In this document: piece after piece, positions 52,392 to 61,754 of the stretch
Layout of the letters: each line of letters begins with the position of its first letter
Numbering within the stretch: position 1 is the stretch's first letter
From: Spirosoma taeanense
Lineage (GTDB): Bacteria; Bacteroidota; Bacteroidia; Cytophagales; Spirosomataceae
NCBI RefSeq assembly: GCF_013127955.1
Contig: NZ_CP053435.1
Coordinates: forward strand, 3,038,001-3,102,000
Direction of reading: 5' to 3'
Length of the DNA: 64,000 bases
Notes under the pieces: model-generated
The model's database searches: none
Seen by the model: the letters and a program-made list of their open reading frames with translations, nothing else
Told to the model about the DNA's origin: nothing
Program-made: the position numbers and the translations under genes

Positions 52392-55094
52392 ATGTCGAAA
52401 AACTTAGTCATTGTGGAATCGCCGGCGAAGGCGAAAACCATTGAAGGCTATCTGGGCAAGGATTTTACGGTAAAGTCCAGTTTCGGTCATGTACGCGATC
52501 TGCCTAAAGATGGGCTGGCCGTTGACGTGACCAATGGCTTCCAGCCGTCTTACGAAATTTCGCCCGATAAAAAGAAACTGATCAGTGAACTGAAGTCGCT
52601 GGCAAAGTCGGCCGAAGAGGTCTGGCTGGCGACGGACGACGACCGCGAAGGAGAAGCCATTTCCTGGCACTTGAAGGAAGCGCTCGGCCTGCGGGACAAT
52701 ACGAAGCGGATCGTTTTTCGGGAAATCACCAAAAATGCCATCCTGAATGCCATCAAATCGCCCCGCACGATCGACGTAGACCTGGTGAACGCCCAGCAGG
52801 CTCGGCGCGTACTCGACCGCCTGGTTGGCTACGAACTGTCGCCGGTACTCTGGCGCAAAATCAAAGGCGGCAGTACAGGGCTGTCGGCGGGGCGGGTTCA
52901 GTCGGTGGCGCTGCGGCTCGTGGTGGACCGGGAGCGCGAGATCGACAAACACCAGTCGAAGTCGTCGTACAAGGTGACGGCTCAGTTCATCGTGGACGGC
53001 AACAAAGTCCTGAACGCCGAACTACCGAAGAACTTTGCGACTTCGGGCGAAGCCAGAGCGTTTCTGGAAGCCTGCATCGGCGCCACGTTCAGCATCAAGA
53101 ATCTGGAAACCAAACCAGCCAAGAAGTCGCCCGCACCGCCCTTTACGACCTCCACGCTGCAGCAGGAAGCTTCACGCAAGCTGGGCTACTCCGTGGATCG
53201 TACAATGCGGATAGCGCAGAACCTGTATGAAGCCGGTAAGATTTCGTATATGCGAACTGACTCGACCAACCTCTCGCAGGAGGCCGTTGACAAGGCAAAG
53301 CACGAAATCGAAACGGAGTTTGGCCCCAAATACGTCCAGACCCGGCAGTTCAAGACCAAGAATGAATCGGCGCAGGAGGCTCACGAAGCCATCCGGCCAA
53401 CCAATTTCAACGATCGCCATGCCGGGGGCGACCGCGACCAGAAACGGCTCTACGAGTTGATCTGGAAGCGCGCGATTGCCTCGCAGATGGCTGACGCCCA
53501 GCTCGAACGCACAACTGTTACCATTGGTATCCGCTTCGCGGGCGGCACCACCGCTACGGTACAGGCTCACATTGACGACAGTCCGTTTGTTGATACGCCC
53601 GCACCAGCCGCCAAAGCCAGTGGCTCGTTCCCTGGCGAACTTGTGGCGCAGGGTGAGGTGATTAAGTTTGACGGTTTCCTGCGAGTTTACCTCGAATCGA
53701 AAGATGACGAGGACGACGAAGACGCGAAAGGGATGCTGCCTCCGCTTCGCATCGGGCAGGACCTGAACCTCGGCCAGATGAAAGCCACCGAGAAGTTCAC
53801 CCGTCCGCAGCCGCGCTACGCCGAAGCTTCGCTGGTGAAGAAACTGGAAGAAATGGGCATTGGCCGACCATCGACCTATGCGCCAACTATTTCAACCATC
53901 ATCAACCGGGGTTACGTCATCAAACAGGACAAACCCGGCCAGGAGCGCAAGTTCACCGAGTTCACCCTTCAGCGCAACCAGATCACCGAAACGAGCGGCA
54001 AGGAAACCTTCGGCTCGGAGAAAGCCAAGCTGTTTCCGACCAACACGGGTATCGTTGTCAATGACTTTCTGGTCGAATATTTCCCCGACATCGTGGACTT
54101 CAAGTTCACGGCGACGGTCGAGAAAGAGTTCGACGAGATTGCCGACGGCCGGATGAACTGGCAGAAGATGCTGGAAGAGTTTTACGGCGACTTTCACAAG
54201 AATATCGAAGAGATTCAGGGCTCGTCGGTAGTATCGTTCAAGACCGGTGCGCGCGAACTGGGTACTGATCCCAGCTCGGGTAAGAAGGTATCCGCCCGGC
54301 TTGGTAAGTACGGCGCTTATGCCCAGATTGGCGAATCGACCGACGACGAGAAGCCGCAGTATGCCAACCTGCGCGAAGGGCAGTTGATCGAAACCATCTC
54401 CCTGCAGGATGCGCTCGATTTGTTCACGCTGCCGCGCGAAGTGGGTTTCTTTGAAGATAAGCCCATGACAATCGGCATCGGCAAGTTTGGTCCGTATGTG
54501 AAGCACGACGACAAATACGTATCGCTGACGCGCGAAGACGATCCATACACGATAACCCCCGAACGCGCCATTGAACTCATTCAGCAGAAGCGGGCCGAGT
54601 CAGTGAGCGAATCGCTGGGCGAGTTTGAAGGGAAGCTCGTTACGACCGGCAAAGGGCGGTTTGGCCCTTACGTAAAGTTCGAAGATAAGTATATCTCGAT
54701 TCCACGGAATGAGTCGCTGGCGGGGCTGACGCTCGAACGGGCCGTTGAGCTGATTCAGGCCAAGCGCACGGCCGAAGCCAATAAGTTCATCAAAGAGTTT
54801 CCCGAGCGCCCGGAGGTCAAGATCGTCAACGGTATGTACGGGCCGTATCTGGCCGTCGGCAAACGTAACGTCCGGATTCCCAAGGATGTCGATGCGGCTT
54901 CGCTTACGCTGGAGGAATGCCTGAAACTGGCGGGCGACGAGCCAGCCCCGGCGGGTAAGACAACGGCTAAGAAAACCACGGCCAAAGCTACCGAGAAAGC
55001 GCCGGCCAAGGCAGTAGCTAAAAAGACCACCACTGCTAGTGGTGCGGGCAAAAAAGCGACTACCACACGCACGGCTACGGCCAAGAAAAAATAG
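52392..55094 (+). CDS. topA: DNA topoisomerase I
   Basis: 900 residues, type IA enzyme relaxing negative supercoils. An N-terminal Toprim domain (LVIVESPAKAKTIEGYLG, residues 5-22, then DDDREGEAI) is followed by the gate domains with catalytic Y286 in SYMRTDSTN. The C-terminus lacks classical zinc ribbons and instead has repeated Topo_C/Toprim_Crpt-type modules, each with a GKFGPYVK-like core. The last 50 residues are a Lys/Ala/Thr-rich, histone-H1-like tail (TAKKTTAKATEKAPAKAV), which probably helps DNA binding. That tail is longer and more regular than in the E. coli enzyme. Confidence 0.96.
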   Translation: MSKNLVIVESPAKAKTIEGYLGKDFTVKSSFGHVRDLPKDGLAVDVTNGFQPSYEISPDKKKLISELKSLAKSAEEVWLATDDDREGEAISWHLKEALGLRDNTKRIVFREITKNAILNAIKSPRTIDVDLVNAQQARRVLDRLVGYELSPVLWRKIKGGSTGLSAGRVQSVALRLVVDREREIDKHQSKSSYKVTAQFIVDGNKVLNAELPKNFATSGEARAFLEACIGATFSIKNLETKPAKKSPAPPFTTSTLQQEASRKLGYSVDRTMRIAQNLYEAGKISYMRTDSTNLSQEAVDKAKHEIETEFGPKYVQTRQFKTKNESAQEAHEAIRPTNFNDRHAGGDRDQKRLYELIWKRAIASQMADAQLERTTVTIGIRFAGGTTATVQAHIDDSPFVDTPAPAAKASGSFPGELVAQGEVIKFDGFLRVYLESKDDEDDEDAKGMLPPLRIGQDLNLGQMKATEKFTRPQPRYAEASLVKKLEEMGIGRPSTYAPTISTIINRGYVIKQDKPGQERKFTEFTLQRNQITETSGKETFGSEKAKLFPTNTGIVVNDFLVEYFPDIVDFKFTATVEKEFDEIADGRMNWQKMLEEFYGDFHKNIEEIQGSSVVSFKTGARELGTDPSSGKKVSARLGKYGAYAQIGESTDDEKPQYANLREGQLIETISLQDALDLFTLPREVGFFEDKPMTIGIGKFGPYVKHDDKYVSLTREDDPYTITPERAIELIQQKRAESVSESLGEFEGKLVTTGKGRFGPYVKFEDKYISIPRNESLAGLTLERAVELIQAKRTAEANKFIKEFPERPEVKIVNGMYGPYLAVGKRNVRIPKDVDAASLTLEECLKLAGDEPAPAGKTTAKKTTAKATEKAPAKAVAKKTTTASGAGKKATTTRTATAKKK

Positions 55095-55271
55095 TCTGGC
55101 CGTATATCATATATAGAGTTATCAAAGAGCCGCTTATCACTGGTAGGCGGCTCTTTTTTTACCGTTTAGTAAGTGCGCGTAGGCGTTCTATAGAATGAGT
55201 AGAAATACGGTTGATTTTGGGTGCACGGTACATAAACTTTCGTGTATTGTTAACCGAACTCCTATTCTGCC

Positions 55272-55772
55272 ATGAAAGCAAATCTGTTTCTACAATTCCG
55301 TAGGAGCCTTCTGGCTCTGGTATGGGTAGCTACGCTAACGCTCGGACTAACAGCAAGAGCACAGAACACTACCTCGGCCGACGAACAGGCAATTCGGAAC
55401 CTGGTGGCCCAGCAAAACAACGGCCAACGGATTCCGTATACGAGCGAGGGTATATTCTGGTCAGGCGCTTATCCGCGTCCTGTCAGAATTGGGAAGCCGG
55501 AAACCGAAGACGAGAAAGCGATCAACGAGCGTATGCGTAAACGTACAAACCAAAAGAGTGCATTTAACATCGACCGATTAGTCATAGCTCAGTCGGGCGA
55601 TATAGCCTACGAGTACGGTACCGGATCTCTCAGTTTTGATGATGCCGATAATAAGCACGTCAGTCATGAAACCGGGTACCTGCGGACCTGGCGTAAGCAG
55701 AATGGTGAATGGAAAGTTGACCTCATGTTTATTCGTCCAATGGATTCGGGTATGACAGCGTTCAAAAAGTAA
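55272..55772 (+). CDS. Secreted NTF2-like (SnoaL/DUF4440-type) protein
   Basis: 166 residues with a signal peptide (cleavage near ARAQ, residue 31). The mature part fits the NTF2-like cone: an opening helix SADEQAIRNLVAQQNNG, then strands VIAQSGDIAYEYGTGSLSF and YLRTWRKQNGEWKVDLMFIRP. The closing RTWRKQNGEWKV is typical of DUF4440/SnoaL-like domains. Catalytic residues cannot be assigned; many members bind small ligands. It is alone on its transcript, bounded by a strong hairpin 11 bp past the stop. Confidence 0.75.
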   Translation: MKANLFLQFRRSLLALVWVATLTLGLTARAQNTTSADEQAIRNLVAQQNNGQRIPYTSEGIFWSGAYPRPVRIGKPETEDEKAINERMRKRTNQKSAFNIDRLVIAQSGDIAYEYGTGSLSFDDADNKHVSHETGYLRTWRKQNGEWKVDLMFIRPMDSGMTAFKK

Positions 55773-55782
55773 TTTTTGCTTC

Positions 55783-55825
55783 TAATACAAAGCCCGGCAA
55801 ACCTTGTTTGCCGGGCTTTGTATTA
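55783..55825. terminator. 20-bp perfect hairpin between NTF2-like and sirtuin genes
   Basis: 55783-55802 pairs with 55806-55825, with a 3-nt loop CTT. A bidirectional-looking terminator, it ends only 10 bp before the sirtuin ATG and may also shape that gene's leader. Confidence 0.85.
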
Positions 55826-55835
55826 CCTTGTGTTC

Positions 55836-56543
55836 ATGAAACAGAAAGCCAAACTTGTTGTTTTATCGGGTGCCGGCATCAGTGCCGAGAGTGGAATTCC
55901 GACCTTCCGGGCATCGGACGGGCTCTGGGAAAATCACCGCATTGAAGACGTCGCCACGCCCGAAGCCTGGCAGCGTAACCCCGATCTGGTGCAGGAGTTT
56001 TATAACCAGCGCCGAAAACAGGCGCTTACGGTGCAACCCAATGCGGGGCACCTCGCCTTAGTTCGGCTGGAGGAGCAATACGACGTAACGGTCATTACGC
56101 AGAACGTCGATAATCTCCACGAACGGGCTGGCTCGTCGAAGGTGATTCACCTGCACGGCGAACTGTTCAAAGCCCGCAGCACCAAAGACGAGTCGCTGGT
56201 GTACGACATCGAGGGCTGGGAAATTAAAAAAGGCGATTGCTGCGAAAAAGGATCACAGCTTCGCCCTCATATTGTCTGGTTTGGGGAGGCTGTCCCGATG
56301 ATGGATGTTGCGATGGATTTCACCGAACAGGCCGATATTTTTATCGTAGTGGGCACCTCGCTCAACGTCTATCCGGCGGCTGGTCTGGTGTACAGCGTCC
56401 GGCCGGGCGTACCCATTTACGTCGTAGACCCGAATACGCCCGCTATGCAGCGACGGAACAACGTAACGTTCATCGCCGAACCCGCCACCATCGGCCTGAC
56501 CCGGCTGGCCGACCAGTTGCTCTCTGAACCCAGGCCCGTCTAG
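55836..56543 (+). CDS. NAD-dependent protein deacylase (sirtuin)
   Basis: 235 residues from the ATG at 55836; the frame continues upstream to 55776 through the hairpin, so that start is rejected. NAD-binding motif VLSGAGISAESGIPTFR at the N-terminus, ITQNVDNLHERAG, then the catalytic His in VIHLHGEL, and PHIVWFGE. It removes acyl groups from lysines, making nicotinamide. The usual four zinc cysteines are reduced to the adjacent pair in GDCCEKG, so the zinc module is shortened, as in some class III or bacterial forms. It is followed 91 bp later by endonuclease III on the same strand. Confidence 0.93.
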   Translation: MKQKAKLVVLSGAGISAESGIPTFRASDGLWENHRIEDVATPEAWQRNPDLVQEFYNQRRKQALTVQPNAGHLALVRLEEQYDVTVITQNVDNLHERAGSSKVIHLHGELFKARSTKDESLVYDIEGWEIKKGDCCEKGSQLRPHIVWFGEAVPMMDVAMDFTEQADIFIVVGTSLNVYPAAGLVYSVRPGVPIYVVDPNTPAMQRRNNVTFIAEPATIGLTRLADQLLSEPRPV

Positions 56544-56634
56544 GCAGACTCGGAGCAGACGGGTTTAATTATAGAGTGAAAGCAGAAACATTCCGGCCGG
56601 GGTCGGGTTCAGCAGAAACGTTTTCTGTTTCTGT

Positions 56635-57360
56635 ATGCAATTCGATTCCAACCCTGCCGCTCGAACCCTCGACGCCCACCAGCGACTCAATGAGTTTTAC
56701 GGTGTCCAGGCCATTTACGGCCGCGCCGACCCGATGCACGAACTTATCGGCACCATTCTGTCGCACCGCACGACCCATGCCAACGAGGTCACGGCCTACC
56801 GGACCATGCGTGAACGGTTTCCGACCTGGGAGCAGGTTCGTGACGCGCCCCTGCCCGATCTGATCGACGCGATCCGGACGGCCAACTATCCGGAGGTCAA
56901 AGCGCCCTACATCCAGAACCTGCTGGCGCATCTGTTCCGCGAAACGGGCGCGGCCAATATTGATTTTCTGAACGATCTGTCGACCGAAGATGCCATGAAA
57001 TGGCTGACCGATTTGCCGGGTATTGGTCTTAAAACCGCGACCTTACTCCTGTTGTTTAACTTTCAGAAGCCCGTACTACCCGTCGATACACACGTGCATC
57101 GGGTTACGCAGCGGCTGGGTTTGATTGGCCCAAAAGTCAGCGCGGAGAAAGCCCACGCCCTGCTGCTGTCCTACCTGCCGCCGGATGCCGGGGTTCTCTT
57201 TAACTTCCATAAGCACTTTTACTGGCATGGGCAGCGGATCTGCACGTGGTATACGCCAAAATGCCCGGACTGTGTGCTGCGCGATACGTGCGATCATTAT
57301 CAGTCGGGCGGGAAAACCGCCCTGAGCAGTACGCCCGTCCGAAAGGCACGTACCGGCTAA
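56635..57360 (+). CDS. nth: Endonuclease III-like DNA glycosylase
   Basis: 241 residues. Helix-hairpin-helix LPGIGLKTA with catalytic K133, then the catalytic Asp D151 in LPVDTHVHRV, and the [4Fe-4S] cysteines in the pattern C-x6-C-x2-C-x5-C (CTWYTPKCPDCVLRDTC). It removes oxidised pyrimidines and nicks the abasic site. It is slightly longer than E. coli Nth (211), with a basic tail after the cluster. Its 3' end overlaps the convergent HhH membrane protein gene by 4 bp. Confidence 0.93.
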   Translation: MQFDSNPAARTLDAHQRLNEFYGVQAIYGRADPMHELIGTILSHRTTHANEVTAYRTMRERFPTWEQVRDAPLPDLIDAIRTANYPEVKAPYIQNLLAHLFRETGAANIDFLNDLSTEDAMKWLTDLPGIGLKTATLLLLFNFQKPVLPVDTHVHRVTQRLGLIGPKVSAEKAHALLLSYLPPDAGVLFNFHKHFYWHGQRICTWYTPKCPDCVLRDTCDHYQSGGKTALSSTPVRKARTG

Positions 57361-58076
57361 TTCCTGGCCCGGTATTTACGCTCGTAGAACCCCTGCGCCT
57401 GATCGACCCAGTTGTCGCGCTCAATCCGGCCGGGAAAGAATTCGATGATTTCATTCACCTTATTGATATCTTCTTTGGTGAAGTTCGCAATCTGACGGAA
57501 CGTATAAATGCCGAGGCTGTGCAGTTTCCGCTCTAGAAACGGCCCAATGCCTACAATATCCTTCAGATCGTCGGCATCGGCAGCCGTAGCCCGGCCAATC
57601 CGATCAAAATTAAGCTCATGGGCGCGGGCGGCTATCCGGTTGAGAACGGCCGCTTCCGAACTGTCGGCTAAAGGGGTTGTGGCAGCCACCGGCACCGGCA
57701 TGGGCGGTAAGACGGTAGGTACTTCCGGGATTGGCGCGCCGAGGGGCGGCACTTCTACGGGAATCGTCGTACCCGACAACGACCCGGCCGGAACTGGCAC
57801 TTCGCTGGCATCGGGCGTTTCATCCTGATCGAAAGCGGGCAACAGCGGATCAGCCGCTGCGTCATCCGGCGTCACTCGCCCCGCTGCCCCTGCTACTTTC
57901 GAGCGACGGCATTCTTCCAGCTCGGCTTCTTTACTGGCAATGGTCGAACGTAGGGTCTTGATCTGGCCGCTGAGCATCAGCCTACCCAGCCCCCAGCCCA
58001 CCAGAGCGGCCAGCGCCAGTAAAATAAATAGTTCAGCAACAGCTATCGCAGGATTTGACGGATCGAGTCCAAACAT
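57357..58076 (-). CDS. Membrane-anchored helix-hairpin-helix protein (long paralogue)
   Basis: 239 residues: one N-terminal membrane helix (about 12-34), a coiled stretch with Glu/Arg, a Pro/Val-rich linker (about 65-140), then a C-terminal domain of 90 residues with HhH core DDLKDIVGIGPFLERKL and IYTFRQIANFTKEDI. The final NWVDQAQGFYERK completes it. The domain resembles HHH_5-type predicted DNA-binding modules, sometimes called flap-endonuclease-like, but no nuclease residues are evident. It is the third gene of an apparent unit with OmpA and a shorter paralogue. Whether it touches DNA or acts in the envelope is open. Confidence 0.8.
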   Translation of the reverse strand: MFGLDPSNPAIAVAELFILLALAALVGWGLGRLMLSGQIKTLRSTIASKEAELEECRRSKVAGAAGRVTPDDAAADPLLPAFDQDETPDASEVPVPAGSLSGTTIPVEVPPLGAPIPEVPTVLPPMPVPVAATTPLADSSEAAVLNRIAARAHELNFDRIGRATAADADDLKDIVGIGPFLERKLHSLGIYTFRQIANFTKEDINKVNEIIEFFPGRIERDNWVDQAQGFYERKYRARN

Positions 58077-58164
58077 GATGGGTAGTTAGGTTAGAATAGT
58101 GTAGTTTATATGTCCGGAAATACAGAAAGCCGCCACAGGCTTTCAGCCAATAGCCGCAATGCCT

Positions 58165-58662
58165 TTACTCTACCCGGCGTTTAGCCAGTTCGGCCGACTG
58201 CCCGACCCAGTTGTCGCGCTGGATACGACCAGGAAAGTATTCGATAAGATCGGTCACTTTGTCGATATCTTCCTGGTTGAAATGGGCAATCTGCCGAAAC
58301 GTATAGACGCCGATCGCGTGGAGTTTTTTTTCCAGAAACGGTCCAACCCCCACAATCTGCTTCAAATCATCGGCTTCTGTGGCGTCAGCCCGGCCAATCC
58401 GGCTCAAATCAAACTCACCGGCCCGGGCACGGATGCGGTTCAGCACGATTATCTCGTCGGTATTGATACCGAACCCGGATATCGGCCACCGCTGGCATTC
58501 CTCAATGTCGCGCTCCGTAATGGCCAGGTCGTCCTCCAGCTGCCGAACCAGGCTCCGTTGCGAAATATAGCCAATAATAAAGCCCAGCACACCGGTAACC
58601 CCCAACATAATCAGGTGCTGCATGGGCGCATCGGGCAGGTTAAGTGGATTTAAGTCAAACAT
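58165..58662 (-). CDS. Membrane-anchored helix-hairpin-helix protein (short paralogue)
   Basis: 165 residues. Same plan as the neighbour at 57357-58076 but without the Pro-rich linker: membrane helix (about 15-34), short linker, and a C-terminal domain nearly matching the other (ADDLKQIVGVGPFLEKKL, VYTFRQIAHF, FPGRIQRDNWV). The two are clearly tandem duplicates. It starts 19 bp after the OmpA-like stop, so these are co-transcribed; 88 bp separate it from the long paralogue. Function unknown. Confidence 0.8.
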   Translation of the reverse strand: MFDLNPLNLPDAPMQHLIMLGVTGVLGFIIGYISQRSLVRQLEDDLAITERDIEECQRWPISGFGINTDEIIVLNRIRARAGEFDLSRIGRADATEADDLKQIVGVGPFLEKKLHAIGVYTFRQIAHFNQEDIDKVTDLIEYFPGRIQRDNWVGQSAELAKRRVE

Positions 58663-58681
58663 GCTTGTTGGAGTTTAGAAA

Positions 58682-59710
58682 TTAATGCACGACTACCGTT
58701 ACGCGCCGGTTGGCTTTACGTCCGGCGAAGGTAGCGTTGTCGGCTTTGGGCTGGGTTTCTCCTTTCGCATCGACGGTAATCTGACCGGACTCAATCCCCG
58801 ATTTCCGCAACTGGGCTTTCACCTGATTGGCCCGGTCGCGGGAAAGCCGCAGGTTTACCTCATCGGGGCCAGAATTGTCGGTATGGCCCGTTATCAGCAG
58901 CTTTTTGGTTCTATTCTTGGCCAGATACTTCGCAGCTTCGTCGAAAAACTTCTGGGTTTCAGGCGTCCGGATATAGGTCGCGCCACTGAGCGGAAAATAC
59001 AGGTCAATCGGCTCAAAGACCGACGTAAATTTCTCAGCGGCTGCCAGTCCTTCTTCGGTTGTTGGCAGGGCCGCCGTTTCCGAAACAGGGGCGCTGGCCG
59101 TCGCGATGGTGGTGGCAACGGTCGTCGTCGCCACGGCCGGGCTGGTTCGGGAGGTTGTATCGGTAGCTGCCGAATCAGCCGGCGCCGGACTGGCAAACGT
59201 AAAGGCGAGGCCGCCATAGAGTGAATCCCCCTGCGGAGTAAACATCAGGTCGCTCTGCTCAACGCCTTTTGTTAGCAATGATGCGGCCGGAACGCCGTGC
59301 TGCACAAAGTATTGTTTGAGGCCTTCGGCCCGGGCCAGTCCCAGACTGGCAAACGGGGTGGAATTAGTTTCGGCGGTGGTAAAGTAGCCGATGATGGTCA
59401 GCACCCGGTCCGGGTTCGCTTTGAGATAGGACGTCAGCGAGTCGAGCGAACCGCCTAAGCGATTCATGCCCGCAAGCGCACCCGATCGGGCAAAGGCGAA
59501 GTTCCCGGGCAGCGTCAGCAGAAACCGATCGCTGTCGGCAATGAGCAGCCCCTCCGGCCCTACGGCTGGGGGCAAATCGGCCGCGGCTGTTTCTGACGTC
59601 GGCAGCGCGTCGTCCGGACATACCTGCTTTATCCGGCAGACATGCCACCAGATTGAGCCGATCATCCAGAGGACGAGCAGAATGACCCAGGGTGTTTTGC
59701 TGGTGAACAT
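58682..59710 (-). CDS. OmpA-family protein with two OmpA-like domains
   Basis: 342 residues. An uncleaved N-terminal membrane helix (about 8-25) suggests anchoring in the inner membrane rather than outer-membrane export. A first, degenerate OmpA-like domain spans about 65-160 (IIGYFTTAETNSTPF, LGLARAEGLKQYF). After an Ala/Thr/Pro linker a canonical one spans about 230-342, with the peptidoglycan-binding ITGHTDNSGPDEVNLRLSRDRA. It probably binds peptidoglycan. It leads a unit with two HhH membrane proteins. A consensus promoter lies about 100 bp upstream. Confidence 0.88.
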   Translation of the reverse strand: MFTSKTPWVILLVLWMIGSIWWHVCRIKQVCPDDALPTSETAAADLPPAVGPEGLLIADSDRFLLTLPGNFAFARSGALAGMNRLGGSLDSLTSYLKANPDRVLTIIGYFTTAETNSTPFASLGLARAEGLKQYFVQHGVPAASLLTKGVEQSDLMFTPQGDSLYGGLAFTFASPAPADSAATDTTSRTSPAVATTTVATTIATASAPVSETAALPTTEEGLAAAEKFTSVFEPIDLYFPLSGATYIRTPETQKFFDEAAKYLAKNRTKKLLITGHTDNSGPDEVNLRLSRDRANQVKAQLRKSGIESGQITVDAKGETQPKADNATFAGRKANRRVTVVVH

Positions 59711-59809
59711 AAGTAAGGGTGGAGTTTAAGAAAGTTGCCTTCCGGGCCTGAGCATCGGGGTCAGCCTGATTCAGCGCAGAACCATGGCTGAAATAGCCTG
59801 AAAGCGGCC

Positions 59810-59839
59810 CAAAAATACAAGTAAGCACTACAAATGCAA
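59810..59839 (-). promoter_or_regulatory. Consensus promoter of the ompA-HhH operon
   Basis: On the minus strand TTG (59837-59839) and TATTTTTG (59810-59817) are 19 bp apart, matching the Bacteroidetes consensus exactly. The predicted start of transcription is near 59803, leaving a leader of about 93 nt. The rest of the 59711-60092 gap shows no gene. Confidence 0.75.
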
Positions 59840-60092
59840 GAGTGTTTATGCGACCTGCCTGCCCACTCCGCAATGAGATACCGGGCTGAGGTTTTTCCGT
59901 TTTTGTCAGAACCGCTGCGCTAGCCGCTGATCCACCGCTGCTTCCGGTTCCGTACTTGGTCCGGACGTGTCTTTTAATAAGAATTAGCAACAATAAGCCC
60001 TCCTTTGCGTAAATTTAGCCTGATTTCAGAACTACTGCCAATCACGTACCTGCTAAAAGCAATCGGCACGAACAGGTAATTTGTACTTGACA

Positions 60093-61754
60093 ATGCGAGG
60101 TCAGCGCTCTGCCTTTTTTATTCTTAGCGTTTCACTGGTGGCCGTTGGTCTGTGGACCTGCCAGCCCGAGGAGCTGGCCGGCACCGGCCCAATAGGAGCG
60201 GAGGACCCTTCCAACCTGCCCTCCTATCTGCCGGCTCCATCGCTGCCCCCACTCAGCCACCCCTTTACGTATCAGGTTCCGGCCCGGCAGTCGCCCTGGC
60301 CCGATTATAACGCCAGCCGCATCTACGATAAGGTTGTTGGACCAACGTCGGTGCAGGAATCGCCGACGCTGCAGCTTGAGGTTCGTAAAGAGTACGGCGC
60401 GTCGATTCAGATCCGCGACAAAGTGACGAACCAGCCGCTGATCAACTTTTATGACCTCGGCCGCGAAACAGGCATGACCTCGTACGGAGGTCCCCGCAGC
60501 TTCGCCGACGACTCTCCGCGCTGGAAAAATATCGGCTATAATCCGCTGCAGGCCGGCGACGACGGTATGAACCCCTCGCCTATTCTTTTCCACGGGTTCA
60601 TCAACGGCTGGATTTACACGAAGGCTCAGTGTCTTTCGTGGGCCCACCAGGATGCCCGGTTATTACCGTTTTATTATGAGCAGTGGGTGCGCCTGGATGG
60701 TAACAAAGTGCACGTACGGGTACGACTGACCCACGAGCGCCCCGACAAAACCTTTTACGGTGCCGAAGAGCAGGAATGGCCGATGATGATGATCAACGGC
60801 GCCCGGAAGGTGCATTTCTATAACGGTTCGTCGCCTTACACCTACGACAAAACAACCGTAACGGACGGTATTGAAACGAAACGTTCCGATGGCAGCTATC
60901 TCCTGCATCAGGGGACACCCTTCGGCCTGACGGAACCCTGGCAGGCGGTTGAATTTGGCGCCAACCCCGATGGCGTGCCGCGCCTGATTGGGCTGTACTG
61001 CTCGGATTATTTCTGGGCGAACTACACGGTAGCGGGAGTGGCAGCCGCCGAAACCTGGGAAGGCGGTAACACCCATACCTATACCAGCAACCGCCCGATG
61101 GCGCACCTCGACAGCGATAACACCTGGCACAAGGAATACACGTACATTGTTGGCACTGAACAGGAAATCCGGGATTACGTGTACGCCCAGGAGCGGATAA
61201 ACCGCCCCGATTTTATGTTCAATCTATTTAACGGCCGAAGCGGCTGGGTGATCATCGACGGAGGATTCGATCAGAAAGAGCCGTTCGTTACCAACAACTG
61301 GCAGGTCACGTTTACGGGCAAAACTGAAAACGGCCTGACCAATGCCCGGGGCACCAAGCTCGTTTCCCCGACGGGCAGCTGGAAGGCCAGCAGTTTCCAG
61401 GACGTGTATATTCGGATGGCCTATTCCGGCCGGCCCGGCTCACCCGCCCAGCAGCAGTTGCGCCTGACCTGGCTTCTGAACGGTCAGGCACCCGATGGGG
61501 TCGACGACACCTTCCCCACGCAGAACAGGCTCCGGTTTCCACGCGGAGTTCGTAAACCAGCGGAGCAGTCGGTTCCGCTCACGGTTTTCAACGACGGCAA
61601 ACTGCATACTTACAAAATCAGCTTCGCCGGTCATCCCATGTGGAAAGACATTATCCAGCGCTTTGACATCAACCACCCGGATACACCGTCTTTTGTCGCG
61701 CCGGGCGAGGTGATCACCCTGGCTTATTTCGGCTACCGCAACCCCGGCAACTGA
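60093..61754 (+). CDS. Large lipoprotein of unknown function
   Basis: 553 residues from the ATG at 60093; a TTG four codons earlier is less likely. The leader ends in LWTC (Cys23), giving a probable lipoprotein. The mature part is beta-rich with many aromatic residues: QSPWPDYNASRIYDKVVG, MTSYGGPRSFADDSPRW, VRVRLTHERPD, EEQEWPMMMINGARK and RPMAHLDSDNTWH. No catalytic motif of a named family is recognised. The overall character suggests carbohydrate binding or processing on the surface, without proof. It stands alone, flanked by the OmpA unit and the threonine aldolase gene, 182 bp away. Confidence 0.75.
   Translation: MRGQRSAFFILSVSLVAVGLWTCQPEELAGTGPIGAEDPSNLPSYLPAPSLPPLSHPFTYQVPARQSPWPDYNASRIYDKVVGPTSVQESPTLQLEVRKEYGASIQIRDKVTNQPLINFYDLGRETGMTSYGGPRSFADDSPRWKNIGYNPLQAGDDGMNPSPILFHGFINGWIYTKAQCLSWAHQDARLLPFYYEQWVRLDGNKVHVRVRLTHERPDKTFYGAEEQEWPMMMINGARKVHFYNGSSPYTYDKTTVTDGIETKRSDGSYLLHQGTPFGLTEPWQAVEFGANPDGVPRLIGLYCSDYFWANYTVAGVAAAETWEGGNTHTYTSNRPMAHLDSDNTWHKEYTYIVGTEQEIRDYVYAQERINRPDFMFNLFNGRSGWVIIDGGFDQKEPFVTNNWQVTFTGKTENGLTNARGTKLVSPTGSWKASSFQDVYIRMAYSGRPGSPAQQQLRLTWLLNGQAPDGVDDTFPTQNRLRFPRGVRKPAEQSVPLTVFNDGKLHTYKISFAGHPMWKDIIQRFDINHPDTPSFVAPGEVITLAYFGYRNPGN

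Noticed and set aside
59364..59993. 209-aa minus-strand frame overlapping the OmpA-like gene start
   Set aside because: It is in a different frame through the well-supported OmpA-like gene; its composition is shifted low-complexity and it has no motif.
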